Shown here in pieces: positions 34,821-42,919 of a stretch of 42,919 bases of DNA. Made by a program: the position numbers and the translations under genes. Source of the stretch: Streptomyces rhizosphaerihabitans (GTDB lineage: Bacteria; Actinomycetota; Actinomycetes; Streptomycetales; Streptomycetaceae); NCBI RefSeq assembly GCF_025399795.1, contig NZ_JAODTZ010000064.1:1-42919 (forward strand). The letters run 5' to 3'. How positions within the stretch are numbered: the stretch's first letter is position 1; each line of letters starts with the position of its first letter. The notes below the pieces were generated by a model. That model did no database searches, was not told the DNA's origin, and saw only the letters and a program-made list of their open reading frames with translations.

Positions 34821-36349
34821 GCCGAGGGCACCGTACGGTCTGCCGGCCTGATGTGCATGAGGACACCGGGCTGCGGGCGCAGGGAGACCAGCGCAGCGGG
34901 CTTGACCGGGTGTCCCGCGACCAGCTGGAGGCGGTAGCGCTGCACCACCATGGCGACGGCGAGGCGCAGTTCCATCAGGGCCAGGTCCATGCCGATGCAC
35001 TTGCGGGCGCCGCCGCCGAAGGGGAAGTAGTCGTAACGGTCACGCTGCCGGGGCGCGCTGCGCGCAGTGCTCCCGCTCCCGCCCGCATCCCCATCCCCAT
35101 CCCCTGCTGCAGCCGCAGCAATGGCTGTGGCTGTGTCCGCGTCCGTGTCCGCGTCTCCGCTGCTCGTGGGGCGGGCTGCGTGGGCGGGGCAGAATCGTTC
35201 CGGGGCGAATGCCTCCGGGTTGTCCCACACGGCGGGGTTGTGGTGGGCCGCATACACCGGGACGAGCACCGTACTGCCCGCCGGAATGTGGTAGCCGCCC
35301 ACCCGGTCGTCGGCGACCGCGTCCCGCGGGAACAGCCAGATGGGTGGGTACAGGCGCAGCGACTCGTCGACGACCGCCCGCAGATACGGCAGGTCGTCGA
35401 CGTCCTCGGCGGTGGGCACCCGGCCGCCGAGGACCTCGGTCAGTTCGGTGTCGAGCCTGCGCCTGACGTCCTCGTGCTGGGCGATCGCGTACAGCGTCCA
35501 GGTGAGGGCGCAGCCGGTGGTCTCATGGCCGGCGAGGAACAGCGTCTTGAGTTCGGCCCGTATCTGCCGCTGGGTAAACGGTTCGCCGGTGACCTCGTGG
35601 GTCGCCTTCAGCAGCGCGGCGACCACGCTGTCGGGGCTGCCCTCGCCGCGCCGGTGAAGGTCGATGATCTCGTCCATGACGTCGTTGAGGACCTGCTGGT
35701 GCCGCCTGAGGCGGCGCTGGTAGGCGGTGGGCACCCAGCGGGGCAGCAGCTGCTCGACCTCGCCGGTGAGGATCATGGCCTTCAGGGAGAAGCGGACCGC
35801 GGGCAGCAGCCGGTCCGCGTACCGGCGCAGGTCCACGCCGAACAGCATGCGGCCCAGCACACCCATCGCCAGCCACATCATGTCGTCGGTGATGTCGACC
35901 GGGTCGCCCGTGCGCGCGCTGGGCTCCCAGCGCGTCAGCAGCTCCTCCACCGTGTCGGTGACGGCGTCGGAACGCGCACGCAGCCCGGCCCGGTGGAAGA
36001 AGGGCCGGCTGACCGCGCGACGGGTCCGCCACTCCGCTCCGTCGGTGGTGAGCATCCCGCGGCCGAAGAACAGGTTGAAGCCCCGGTAGAACCTGCCGCG
36101 CACATAGTTCCGCGCGTTGTCCTGCAGGACGTGCCTGACGGCCTCGGGCGCGGTGACCTGATGCACGAGGTAGGGGCCCATCTTCATCCGGACCACGCCG
36201 CCGTGGTCCCGCTGAAGCTCCGTCAGGAGGCGCAGGGTGTCCTTCTTGAAGCTGCTGAGTGCCCCGAACAGCACGCTGCCTACGGGCCCGGGTGCTCGCT
36301 CGGCCCGCTGCTCCTCGACCGCGTCCCCGGTCGTCGTCCGCTGCGTCAT
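34817..36349 (-). CDS. Cytochrome P450 (510 aa) with low-complexity insertion
   Basis: This P450 has heme loop FPFGGGARKCIGMDLA with ligand C451, I-helix AGHETT (273-278) and ExxR E329-R332 (ESLRLYPP). The overall style is CYP102/CYP110-like, as in fatty-acid hydroxylases. Between the PERF motif and the heme loop (about 388-438) lies an insertion of Asp, Ala, Thr, Gly and Ser repeats (DADTDADTATAIAAAAAGDG) that normal P450s lack. It matches simple repeats in the DNA at about 35060-35160. The start overlaps the synthase stop by one base (TGATG) and the stop overlaps the next start (ATGA). A fatty-acyl-like substrate fits the cluster. Confidence 0.92.
   Translation of the reverse strand: MTQRTTTGDAVEEQRAERAPGPVGSVLFGALSSFKKDTLRLLTELQRDHGGVVRMKMGPYLVHQVTAPEAVRHVLQDNARNYVRGRFYRGFNLFFGRGMLTTDGAEWRTRRAVSRPFFHRAGLRARSDAVTDTVEELLTRWEPSARTGDPVDITDDMMWLAMGVLGRMLFGVDLRRYADRLLPAVRFSLKAMILTGEVEQLLPRWVPTAYQRRLRRHQQVLNDVMDEIIDLHRRGEGSPDSVVAALLKATHEVTGEPFTQRQIRAELKTLFLAGHETTGCALTWTLYAIAQHEDVRRRLDTELTEVLGGRVPTAEDVDDLPYLRAVVDESLRLYPPIWLFPRDAVADDRVGGYHIPAGSTVLVPVYAAHHNPAVWDNPEAFAPERFCPAHAARPTSSGDADTDADTATAIAAAAAGDGDGDAGGSGSTARSAPRQRDRYDYFPFGGGARKCIGMDLALMELRLAVAMVVQRYRLQLVAGHPVKPAALVSLRPQPGVLMHIRPADRTVPSA
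35060..35160. repeat. Short-period repeats in the P450 insertion
   Basis: This segment contains imperfect 6-base repetitions such as GTCCGCGTCCGTGTCCGCGTC and CATCCCCATCCCCATCCC. They encode the Asp/Ala/Gly-rich insertion in the P450 (C-terminal third) and are likely to change length by slippage. Confidence 0.75.
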
Positions 36350-39300
36350 CAGCCTGCCCTCCTCTGGGTCTCGGTGTCCGTGGGCCCGGGAAGCGGTTGC
36401 TCGTCCGGGAGGTACAGGCGCCCGGAGACCGCGTCCAGACGGCCGACGAGGGTGGCGGAGACACCCTGCATCTGGGCGACGACCCGGCCCTCGGGGGTGA
36501 CGGCGACGAACCGGTTGTCGGGCCCGTCCCGCGTCATGTCGAAGCCGGTGGGCGTGACGTAGAGGTGGAGCCGGCCGTACCTCCTGGTCAGTTCGATGTC
36601 GTTGGCCTCCTCGTACAGATCCACCCGGCGGATGGACAGAGGTGCGGCGACGGGCACGAGCCGGCCGTGCTCCAGGTGCAGGACACCGGTGCGGGCCATG
36701 CCGTCGAGCAGGATCACGGGGGTGGTGAACCGGGAGAACGCGGGATCGTCGGCGGCGATGCCGGCCCGGTAGACGGAGCGTTTGCCCAGGGGGTGCAGCC
36801 GTGTCTGCGCGGTGGAGACGAACGGGCCCGTCAGGGACACCGGTGACGCCGGGGCGTGGTACGGGTCGACGACCGGGAGGTCGTCGCCGTCGTCCCAGTG
36901 CTGCCAGGAGGGGGCCGCGGGCAGCTCGCGGCGCAGCAGCACGCGCGCGGTGAAGTGCACCCTGTCCCGCACCAGCAGGACGCCGCCGGGGGCCCGTACG
37001 TCTCCGGTGACGGACACCTCGACCACGGTGAGGTCGTCGTCCCGTTCCGACACCCGGGCGGTGATCTTCTTGGGTACGGGGGCGGAGCGGGCGGCGCCGT
37101 GGACGCGGAGGAAGTGTGCGAAGCGGAGGTCTTCGAGGGCGACGGGCCTGAGATCCGGCGCCAGGTGGCGCGCCGCCTCGGCGGCGATCTCCACGACGAA
37201 GGTGCCCGGCAGGGTCGGCACTCCGCGGACGGTGTGGTGGGCGAGGTAGCCGTCGGTGCTCAGGTCGAAGGCGCAGGCGAAGACCGCCGAGTCGGTGTCC
37301 GACGACACCGTCTCGCGAAGGTAGAACGCGCCCTTCCCGGATCCCTCCGGCTGCGACCCGCCCGACGCGGTCACGTGAGGTGCGGTCGCGACGGGTGCGG
37401 TCCGAGTCAGGTAGCCGGGATAGAAGCCCTCGATCGTCTCCCGTTCCGCCACGCCGATGTGCACCACCGACGCCGTTCGGCGCTCGGCGTGGAGCTCCTG
37501 GAGGAAGTGGTGCACGCCTTCGCGAACCGGCATGTGACTGTAGGAGCCGGCGCGTTCGAAGTACGCCTTGGTCAGCTCGTGGGCTCCCATCCCCACGCCG
37601 TCCCAGAGCGTCCAGCCGACGGTGAACTCGTCGGCCCCGTGCGCGGCGGCGTCGACCGCGGCCGCCGCCAGGTAGTCGTTGCCCGCCGCGTAGTCGGGCT
37701 CGCCGAGTTGGCCGAAGTGGCCGAGCAGGGAACCGAAGTTGCACCAGGTCGCCGGAGTCCGGCCGGCGAACGCGCGCTTGAGGTTGCGGTAGGCGAGGGC
37801 CTTCAGGTCACGGACGGCCTTGAACTCGGCGAAGTCCTTGTCCTTGATCAGGGCGGATCGGTTGCGGCCGGCCGCGTTCACGAGCAGATCCACGGCCGGC
37901 TGCTCCGCCAGGACCCGGTCGACGGCCCGGCCGACCGCCTTCTCGTCCCGGACGTCGCACGTCAGATAGGTCACCCGGTCGGCACCGCAGAACCCCTCCA
38001 GGCGCCGGATGGTGCGCCGCGCCGCGCGGGCGTCCAGCAGCCGGTCGAAGGCGCGGTTGACCTCCGCGACCGTCCGGCCGCCCACCAGGTTCTCGCGGAT
38101 GTAGGACCGGCGGGTGGCTGCGAACGTCTCGTCGTCCCCTTCGAAGACGGTCTCGGGATACCCGTCCAACGGGTTGCTCCCCAACAGGTAGATCCGTGGG
38201 CGGAAGTGCTCGGCCAGTGCCATGACCACCTCCGCGGTGATACCGCGGGCGCCGCCGACGGCGACCACCACGGAGTCGGGGCCGAGGCGGCCCGCGATGC
38301 TTCCCCGCCCGGCGCCGGAGAGGGCGCGCTCCGGTGTCAGCCCGGGGATGAGGCGCCGGCCGTCCGCGTGGAGGACGACGGGGAAGGTGCGTACGGCACG
38401 GGACTCACGCTCCGCGAGCAGCGCTCCCCTGCGCGGTCCTCGTTCGTCGGTGGCCAGGAGGAAGGTCAGGGTGTCGGGCGACTCAAGAGCCGCGCACTTG
38501 ACCAGCCCGGAGAACAGACCTGTACAGGGGTGCGGGATCCGGTCCGTGACGGCGCCCAGAAGCAGGGTCAGGAACGACGACCCTTCGGCGGCCAGGTCCG
38601 GGTGGGCGGTCTGCAGGACGAGGAACGCCGCGTCGTGCAGGGCGGTCAGGGAGGGGGCCAGTCCGTCACGGGAGGCGGACGGGCCGGTCCGGGGCCCGGG
38701 CAGTGGCGCCGAGCGGGCCAGGTCGGCGACGACCCGCAGATGCCGTACGGGCCCGTGGTCGGCCAGCGCCGCACGGACCGCCTCCGGAGTGACCTCCGGC
38801 AGATGATGCCAGCCGGGCCGGGTCACGCTGACAGGCGCGGTGCACAGCACGGTGGCGTCGGCCGGCAGGTGGCGCAGGGAGGCCCACAGGTCGGGCAGAT
38901 CGGTGAGCACCACGACGCCGGGCGGCAGGAACGCGACCTGCTCGTGCGGCTCGGGCCCGGCCGCCGCTTCGGACAGCACCGGCACATGACGCGTGGTCAT
39001 CGGGCTCTCGCCGGTGGCCAGCCGGTCGGCGTCGGCGAACCGGGCGGGCAGGGGAAGCAGCGGAGCCCGCGAGTGACGGGGGGCCGGTTGCGGACCGGGG
39101 GCGGTCCGTTGTGGGGGGTACGGGGGGCGGGTGGCCGTCGGACGGGGCGGCGCCTGCGCCGTGCCGCCGGGTATGCCCAAGGTGAGGTGGACGGTGCTCC
39201 GCGCGGTCTGACCCCGGCAGGTGATGTCCACCGCGCCGGACGGGCCGAGCAGTCCCTGGAGGACGGCCAGGGCGCCGGCGGCGCCCAGGTAGCGGGCGGT

Positions 39301-42300
39301 GGAGGGCGCGGCCGCACGGGCCGGCAGGAGGTCGATGCGACGGCCGCCGGACGGTGTGCCCCCGGACGATGTGGCGCCGACCGTCAGATCCGCCAGGTGG
39401 CCGAGGACCGGCAGCCCCGCCGCGACGGCCGTGGCCTCGGTGGTGAGGGCGAACATGAAGGCCCCCTCCGCGAGTCGCCCGTCCGCGATGGCGCCCTCCG
39501 GAAGCCCGGCCAGCAGGGTCGCGTACTCAGGGAGGCTGTTGCCGTTGATCCCGCCCGCCAGAGCGAGGTCCAGCTGCCCGGACCGCAGATAGCGCGCGGC
39601 CGTCTCGATGGCGGTCAGACTCGAGGCGTACCCGGAGTCGAGGGTGATGTTGGGGCCTTTGAGGTCGAAGTAGTTGGCGACCCGGGCGGAGATGACGTTG
39701 GGCATCATGCCGGGGAACGAGTCCTCGTTGGAAGCCGGTGTCTCGTCGTGCACCAGCTCGCGCAGTCCCGCCAGCAACTGCGGCAGTCCGGGCGAGGACG
39801 CCGTGACCGGATCCTCGGTGAGGGCCTGCTCGACGTCGTCGAGGTAGCAGCGGTCGGCGGACAGCATGGCCGCCCTGGTGGGGCCCATGTGGCCGACGAA
39901 CACGCCGGTCGCCCCGGTGCCGGCGTCCCAGAACCGGGCGAGCCGGCCGCGCAGATCGTGGGCGCACTCCAGAATCATCAACTGGCAGCGGTCGATGGTG
40001 CGCACCGTCGCCGGAGGCAGCCTGACCCTGTGCAGCGGCGGCGTCGGGTAGGCGGGGCCGAAGCTGTCGGCCGGCCCGGCGCCCCGCCCGCCGATCCACT
40101 CCACGACGCCCTCGCGGTCGAGGCCCGGGACATGCGCGGCCCATCCGACGACCACCACCCGGTCCTGGCCGCGTACGGCCGCAGGTCGCGCGGGGCGACC
40201 GTCGGGCGGACGCTGTCCGGAGGGACGCTGCTTCCCCTCCCGGTGCTCCCTCACCAGCACATGCGCGTTCGTGCCGCCGAAACCGAAGCCGGACACCGCG
40301 ACCGTGCGGGGTCGGCCCGCCGACGGGGCCCAGGGCACGTTCTCGGCCGGGATCTCCAGCAGGCTGTCGTCCATCCCGAACGACTCGGGCGCCCGGGTGA
40401 ACCGGAACTGCTTCGGAATCGTCTCGTGCTCCATCGCCAGCAGCGCCTCGATGACCGACACCACGCCGGCCGCCCAGCCGGTGTGCCCGATGAGCGACTT
40501 GTTGGACGTGACGTACGCCGGGTTCGTCCGGCCGAAGTGCGCGCGGAGCGTGGTGAACTCGGCGAGGTCTCCGGCCGGGGTGCCCGTGGCGTGGGCGATG
40601 ATCCAGTCGATGTCGGCGGGCGAGCCGCCCTCGGAGAAGGCGGCGCGGACCGCCAGGTCCTGACCGGCCGCGTTCGGTGCGTAGACCGCCTTGCCCCGGC
40701 CGTCGGAGGAGGCTCCGACGGATCCGAGCACGCCGAGGATCCGGTCCCCGTCGCGCCGCGCGTCGCTGAGCCGCTTCATGACGACGACGCCCGCGCCGTC
40801 GGCGAAGATCACTCCGTCCGCGTCGGCGTCGAGGGAATGGACCGCGCCGCGCCGCGACAGGCCCTGCAGTTTGGAGAACAGCACGGTCCCGCGCGGTGCC
40901 AGGGCGAACGCGCCGCCGCAGACGGCGACGTCGTGCTTGCCGCTCAGCAGGCCCTTGGCTCCGATGTCGATGGCGTAGAGCGACGACGAGCAGGCGGTGT
41001 CGATCATCTGCACCTCGGTCTCGGCCGGCAGGACGCCCGCCATCGCCAGCTGTCCCACCCGGTGCGGGAGGAACCGCTCCGGAGCCCGGGCGCCGCGCCG
41101 GTACCGCCGGGTCAGGGTGTCCTGGACCGCGTCGAGGAGGCGTTCGCGCTGCGGTGCGGTGAGGTCGAGCGAGCCGGCCGTCCGCCGGGCCCGCGCGTCC
41201 ATGCCCGCGAGGACTCCGGCCTCCTCCAGGTGCTGGCTGCCGTCGGGGGTGTAGCCCACCAGGAAGGAATGACGGGCGGAGGGGGCGCGCCGTACCCCCT
41301 CCAGCGCCTGCACCAGACTGTGCCGAAGCCAGGTGGTCGTCAGTTCGTGGTCCGCGCCGTCGGCCGCGTCCATCGTCTCCACGGCTCCGGCGACCGGCTG
41401 GAAGTCGGTGATGAAGACACAGGTGTCCTGGTACGCCTTGTCGAGCGCCGAGAGGTCCGCCGAATGGAAGGTCGAGCGCTTCCAGCGGTCCTCGGGAACG
41501 GGGACGAACAGTTCGGCCCCCGTGGTGCGCAACGCCCAGAACTCCTCCGGACTGTTGGCACCGGCGACGGCCAGCCCCATGCCGACGATGGCCACCTCGT
41601 CCACGGCACCGTGGTCGTCCGCGACCTCGTCCACGGCACCGTGGTCGTCCGCGACCTCGCCGCGAGCGCCGCGGTCCACGCCCCCTGCAGGCGTGCCGTG
41701 GGCGTCCGGAGCGGGTTCCGTGACGGTGTTCCGGTCAAGGTCGCCGTCGTCCGGCACGTGTTCGTCGCGAGCGGGAGCGGATCGCTCCCCGCGAGACGGC
41801 GACAGCAGTGCCGCTCCCAGGGAGAGTCCGCCGTCGGCCAGGATCGTCTGGCCGGTGATCCAGCGGGAGTCGTCGGAGGCCAGGAAGGCGACGAGGGCGG
41901 CGAACTCCTCCGCCGTACCGAGCCGGCCCAGTGGCGTGGCGTCCCGGATGACCTCCTGCATGGCCTCGGCGTCCGGGAACGCGTCCGCGACCTCGCTGAC
42001 CAGCATGGCCGCGGACGCGGTGTTCACCCTGATGCCGAGGGGGGCGAACTCCACGGCCAGATAGCGGGTGAGTGCCTCCACCGCGGCCTTCGCCGGGGCG
42101 CAGGCCAGATAGTTCGCCATCACCATCTGCGAGCTGCCGAGGGCTGACATCTGGACGATCGAGCCACCGCCCCGGCATGCCATCAGCGGGGCCGCGGCCC
42201 GGGCGCAGCGCAGGCTGCCCTTGTAGTTGGTGTCGAGGGCTTTGTCGAGGTCGGCCTCGGTGATCCGGTCGAACGGGAGCAGCGCGCCGTTCGCGGCGCT

Positions 42301-42573
42301 GTTCACCAGGATGTCGAGGTGGCCGAAGCGTTCCTCGATCTCCGCGAACATCCGGTCGACCTGGTCCTGCCGGGCCACGGACGCCCTGATCAGATCCACT
42401 TGGGCGCCGAGCGCCACCAGCTCGGCGCGTGTGCGCAGGGCCTCCTCGTGCGAGTGGAAGTAGTTCACCAGGACGTGGGCGCCGCGCTCGGCGAGCGCCC
42501 TGGCCACGCTCCGGCCGATGTTCCTGGCGCCGCCGGTGACCAGGGCTAGCCTGCCGCTGAGTTGCTGCTGCAT
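36349..42573 (-). CDS. Multidomain iterative-type PKS / PUFA-like synthase: FabL-like ER - KS - CLF - KR - DH
   Basis: Domains of this 2074-residue protein, with residues: 1-255, SDR of enoyl-reductase (FabL) type, with TGGARNIG and Y155-x6-K162 followed by AAVEALTRYLAVEF; ~325-780, ketosynthase with C528 (DTACSSSL), H661 (HATGTPAGD) and H697 (NKSLIGHTG); ~803-1135, chain-length-factor-like second KS with Tyr982 in place of Cys (DSGYASSL); ~1210-1430, KR structural part; ~1434-1720, KR with GGARGI, S1615, Y1628 and N1632; ~1750-2050, DH with H1780 (HxxxGxxxxP) and D1957. No AT and no ACP are present. KS-CLF-DH order recalls PfaC of PUFA synthases and hglE-type systems. The upstream partial gene provides the ACP. 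Start ATG follows AAGGAG. Confidence 0.9.
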   Translation of the reverse strand: MQQQLSGRLALVTGGARNIGRSVARALAERGAHVLVNYFHSHEEALRTRAELVALGAQVDLIRASVARQDQVDRMFAEIEERFGHLDILVNSAANGALLPFDRITEADLDKALDTNYKGSLRCARAAAPLMACRGGGSIVQMSALGSSQMVMANYLACAPAKAAVEALTRYLAVEFAPLGIRVNTASAAMLVSEVADAFPDAEAMQEVIRDATPLGRLGTAEEFAALVAFLASDDSRWITGQTILADGGLSLGAALLSPSRGERSAPARDEHVPDDGDLDRNTVTEPAPDAHGTPAGGVDRGARGEVADDHGAVDEVADDHGAVDEVAIVGMGLAVAGANSPEEFWALRTTGAELFVPVPEDRWKRSTFHSADLSALDKAYQDTCVFITDFQPVAGAVETMDAADGADHELTTTWLRHSLVQALEGVRRAPSARHSFLVGYTPDGSQHLEEAGVLAGMDARARRTAGSLDLTAPQRERLLDAVQDTLTRRYRRGARAPERFLPHRVGQLAMAGVLPAETEVQMIDTACSSSLYAIDIGAKGLLSGKHDVAVCGGAFALAPRGTVLFSKLQGLSRRGAVHSLDADADGVIFADGAGVVVMKRLSDARRDGDRILGVLGSVGASSDGRGKAVYAPNAAGQDLAVRAAFSEGGSPADIDWIIAHATGTPAGDLAEFTTLRAHFGRTNPAYVTSNKSLIGHTGWAAGVVSVIEALLAMEHETIPKQFRFTRAPESFGMDDSLLEIPAENVPWAPSAGRPRTVAVSGFGFGGTNAHVLVREHREGKQRPSGQRPPDGRPARPAAVRGQDRVVVVGWAAHVPGLDREGVVEWIGGRGAGPADSFGPAYPTPPLHRVRLPPATVRTIDRCQLMILECAHDLRGRLARFWDAGTGATGVFVGHMGPTRAAMLSADRCYLDDVEQALTEDPVTASSPGLPQLLAGLRELVHDETPASNEDSFPGMMPNVISARVANYFDLKGPNITLDSGYASSLTAIETAARYLRSGQLDLALAGGINGNSLPEYATLLAGLPEGAIADGRLAEGAFMFALTTEATAVAAGLPVLGHLADLTVGATSSGGTPSGGRRIDLLPARAAAPSTARYLGAAGALAVLQGLLGPSGAVDITCRGQTARSTVHLTLGIPGGTAQAPPRPTATRPPYPPQRTAPGPQPAPRHSRAPLLPLPARFADADRLATGESPMTTRHVPVLSEAAAGPEPHEQVAFLPPGVVVLTDLPDLWASLRHLPADATVLCTAPVSVTRPGWHHLPEVTPEAVRAALADHGPVRHLRVVADLARSAPLPGPRTGPSASRDGLAPSLTALHDAAFLVLQTAHPDLAAEGSSFLTLLLGAVTDRIPHPCTGLFSGLVKCAALESPDTLTFLLATDERGPRRGALLAERESRAVRTFPVVLHADGRRLIPGLTPERALSGAGRGSIAGRLGPDSVVVAVGGARGITAEVVMALAEHFRPRIYLLGSNPLDGYPETVFEGDDETFAATRRSYIRENLVGGRTVAEVNRAFDRLLDARAARRTIRRLEGFCGADRVTYLTCDVRDEKAVGRAVDRVLAEQPAVDLLVNAAGRNRSALIKDKDFAEFKAVRDLKALAYRNLKRAFAGRTPATWCNFGSLLGHFGQLGEPDYAAGNDYLAAAAVDAAAHGADEFTVGWTLWDGVGMGAHELTKAYFERAGSYSHMPVREGVHHFLQELHAERRTASVVHIGVAERETIEGFYPGYLTRTAPVATAPHVTASGGSQPEGSGKGAFYLRETVSSDTDSAVFACAFDLSTDGYLAHHTVRGVPTLPGTFVVEIAAEAARHLAPDLRPVALEDLRFAHFLRVHGAARSAPVPKKITARVSERDDDLTVVEVSVTGDVRAPGGVLLVRDRVHFTARVLLRRELPAAPSWQHWDDGDDLPVVDPYHAPASPVSLTGPFVSTAQTRLHPLGKRSVYRAGIAADDPAFSRFTTPVILLDGMARTGVLHLEHGRLVPVAAPLSIRRVDLYEEANDIELTRRYGRLHLYVTPTGFDMTRDGPDNRFVAVTPEGRVVAQMQGVSATLVGRLDAVSGRLYLPDEQPLPGPTDTETQRRAG
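41594..41659. repeat. 30-bp tandem direct repeat in the ER-KS linker
   Basis: A 30-base unit (41594-41623) is repeated exactly (41624-41653) and followed by six bases of a third copy. It encodes two copies of VADDHGAVDE (residues ~307-326) in the acidic linker between the SDR/ER and KS domains. The unit preserves the frame, so the linker can lengthen or shorten. Confidence 0.9.
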
Positions 42574-42647
42574 CGCGAGATTGCTCCTTGTCGCGCGGTC
42601 CGGGACCGGAACGGGCGATCGCCGCTGTTCCGGTCGGGGTGAGCCGC

Positions 42648-42919
42648 TCAGGCGGCGGCGATGGACACGTCGCCGCTCACCAGGTGGGCGTGCAGCAGGT
42701 CGACCACCTTGCCGACGGTGTCGTGGTCGGAGAGCCGGACGTCGCTCGGCGGCAGGCCGTAGCGGCCGGTCACCCGGGTGAGCAGTTCCACCTGCTTGAC
42801 GGAGTCGATGCCGAGTTCGGCCTCCAGCAGGACCTCCTCGGTGAAGACCTCCTCGGGGTACTCCAGCGCCTGCGCGTACAGGGCCCGGACCGCGGTGAAG
42901 AGTTCCTCCCGGTCCGGCG
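42648..42919 (-). CDS. Acyl carrier protein domain at the C-terminus of an upstream synthase gene (partial)
   Basis: The frame is open to the right edge and ends at TGA 42648-42650, giving about 89 residues. It contains a full ACP: ALEYPEEVFTEEVLLEAEL, then GIDSVKQVELL with the serine that receives phosphopantetheine, and YGLPPSDVRLSDHDTVGKVV. The DSVKQVE form is close to ACPs of PUFA synthases and hglE-type PKSs. Whether this is a free ACP or the end of a larger KS-AT-ACP protein cannot be seen. It lies 74 nt upstream of the large synthase in the same direction and probably carries its growing chain. Confidence 0.88.
   Translation of the reverse strand, partial: PDREELFTAVRALYAQALEYPEEVFTEEVLLEAELGIDSVKQVELLTRVTGRYGLPPSDVRLSDHDTVGKVVDLLHAHLVSGDVSIAAA

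Noticed and set aside
36856..42147. A 1763-codon plus-strand frame opposite the synthase.
   Set aside because: Long antisense frames are common in GC-rich DNA; the minus strand encodes clearly recognisable KS, KR and DH domains.
1..42919. CRISPR arrays, tRNA and rRNA genes.
   Set aside because: No regularly spaced repeats, cloverleaf-like sequences or rRNA segments were noticed while reading both strands.

Overview
The window reads as high-GC actinomycete DNA, most likely Streptomyces or a close relative. Genes have strongly GC-biased third codon positions, several start at GTG, and ATGA/GTGA start-stop overlaps are common. Content is accessory: two long co-directional clusters of unusual genes are separated by regulators, resistance-type enzymes and insertion-sequence debris. 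No rRNA, tRNA or CRISPR array was seen.

Region 1 (1-1.1 kb) is a scar: the tail of a GNAT acetyltransferase, the C-terminal end of an IS3-type transposase next to a perfect inverted repeat, and the C-terminal third of an alpha/beta hydrolase.

Region 2 (1.1-18.4 kb) is the most novel part. Nine minus-strand genes (15541 down to 1128) include five consecutive 726-812 residue proteins. Three of these (2111-9022) are clear paralogues with alignable landmarks at the same residue numbers; the other two share weaker features. The nine also include a staphylococcal-nuclease-like protein with its full catalytic set, two unknown proteins, a small protein with two hydrophobic segments, and a terminal unknown protein. 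Two plus-strand genes diverge from them: one has a PD-(D/E)XK-like nuclease motif, a membrane segment and a peptidoglycan-binding-like domain, and the other is CYTH-like. The 865-base divergent gap probably holds the promoters. I know of no described system with this composition.

Region 3 (18.4-27.1 kb) holds a lipoprotein with an internal tandem duplication and an IS200/IS605 element. Its tnpB is broken by one nonsense codon and one +1 frameshift, and its tnpA lacks a nearby stop. The element ends against the start codon of an XRE-cupin regulator. Then come a tandem GNAT protein, a halved IS982 transposase, an ECF sigma factor with a SnoaL-like tail and a truncated downstream partner, an IS5 scrap, a VOC protein and a frameshifted HEAT-repeat gene.

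Region 4 (27.2-42.9 kb) is a biosynthetic cluster. An aldehyde dehydrogenase and an SDR diverge. Beyond a strong bidirectional terminator lies a leftward operon: ACP (partial, runs off the edge), a 2074-residue synthase (FabL-like enoyl reductase - KS - CLF - KR - DH), P450, KR-DH protein, P450, carotenoid-cleavage-type dioxygenase. Four consecutive start-stop overlaps couple the last five genes. The architecture is closest in logic to PUFA synthase / hglE-type iterative systems. A reasonable hypothesis is a polyene or partly reduced chain, oxidised by two P450s, cut by the dioxygenase and finished by the aldehyde dehydrogenase. No acyltransferase, thioesterase or phosphopantetheinyl transferase is in view.
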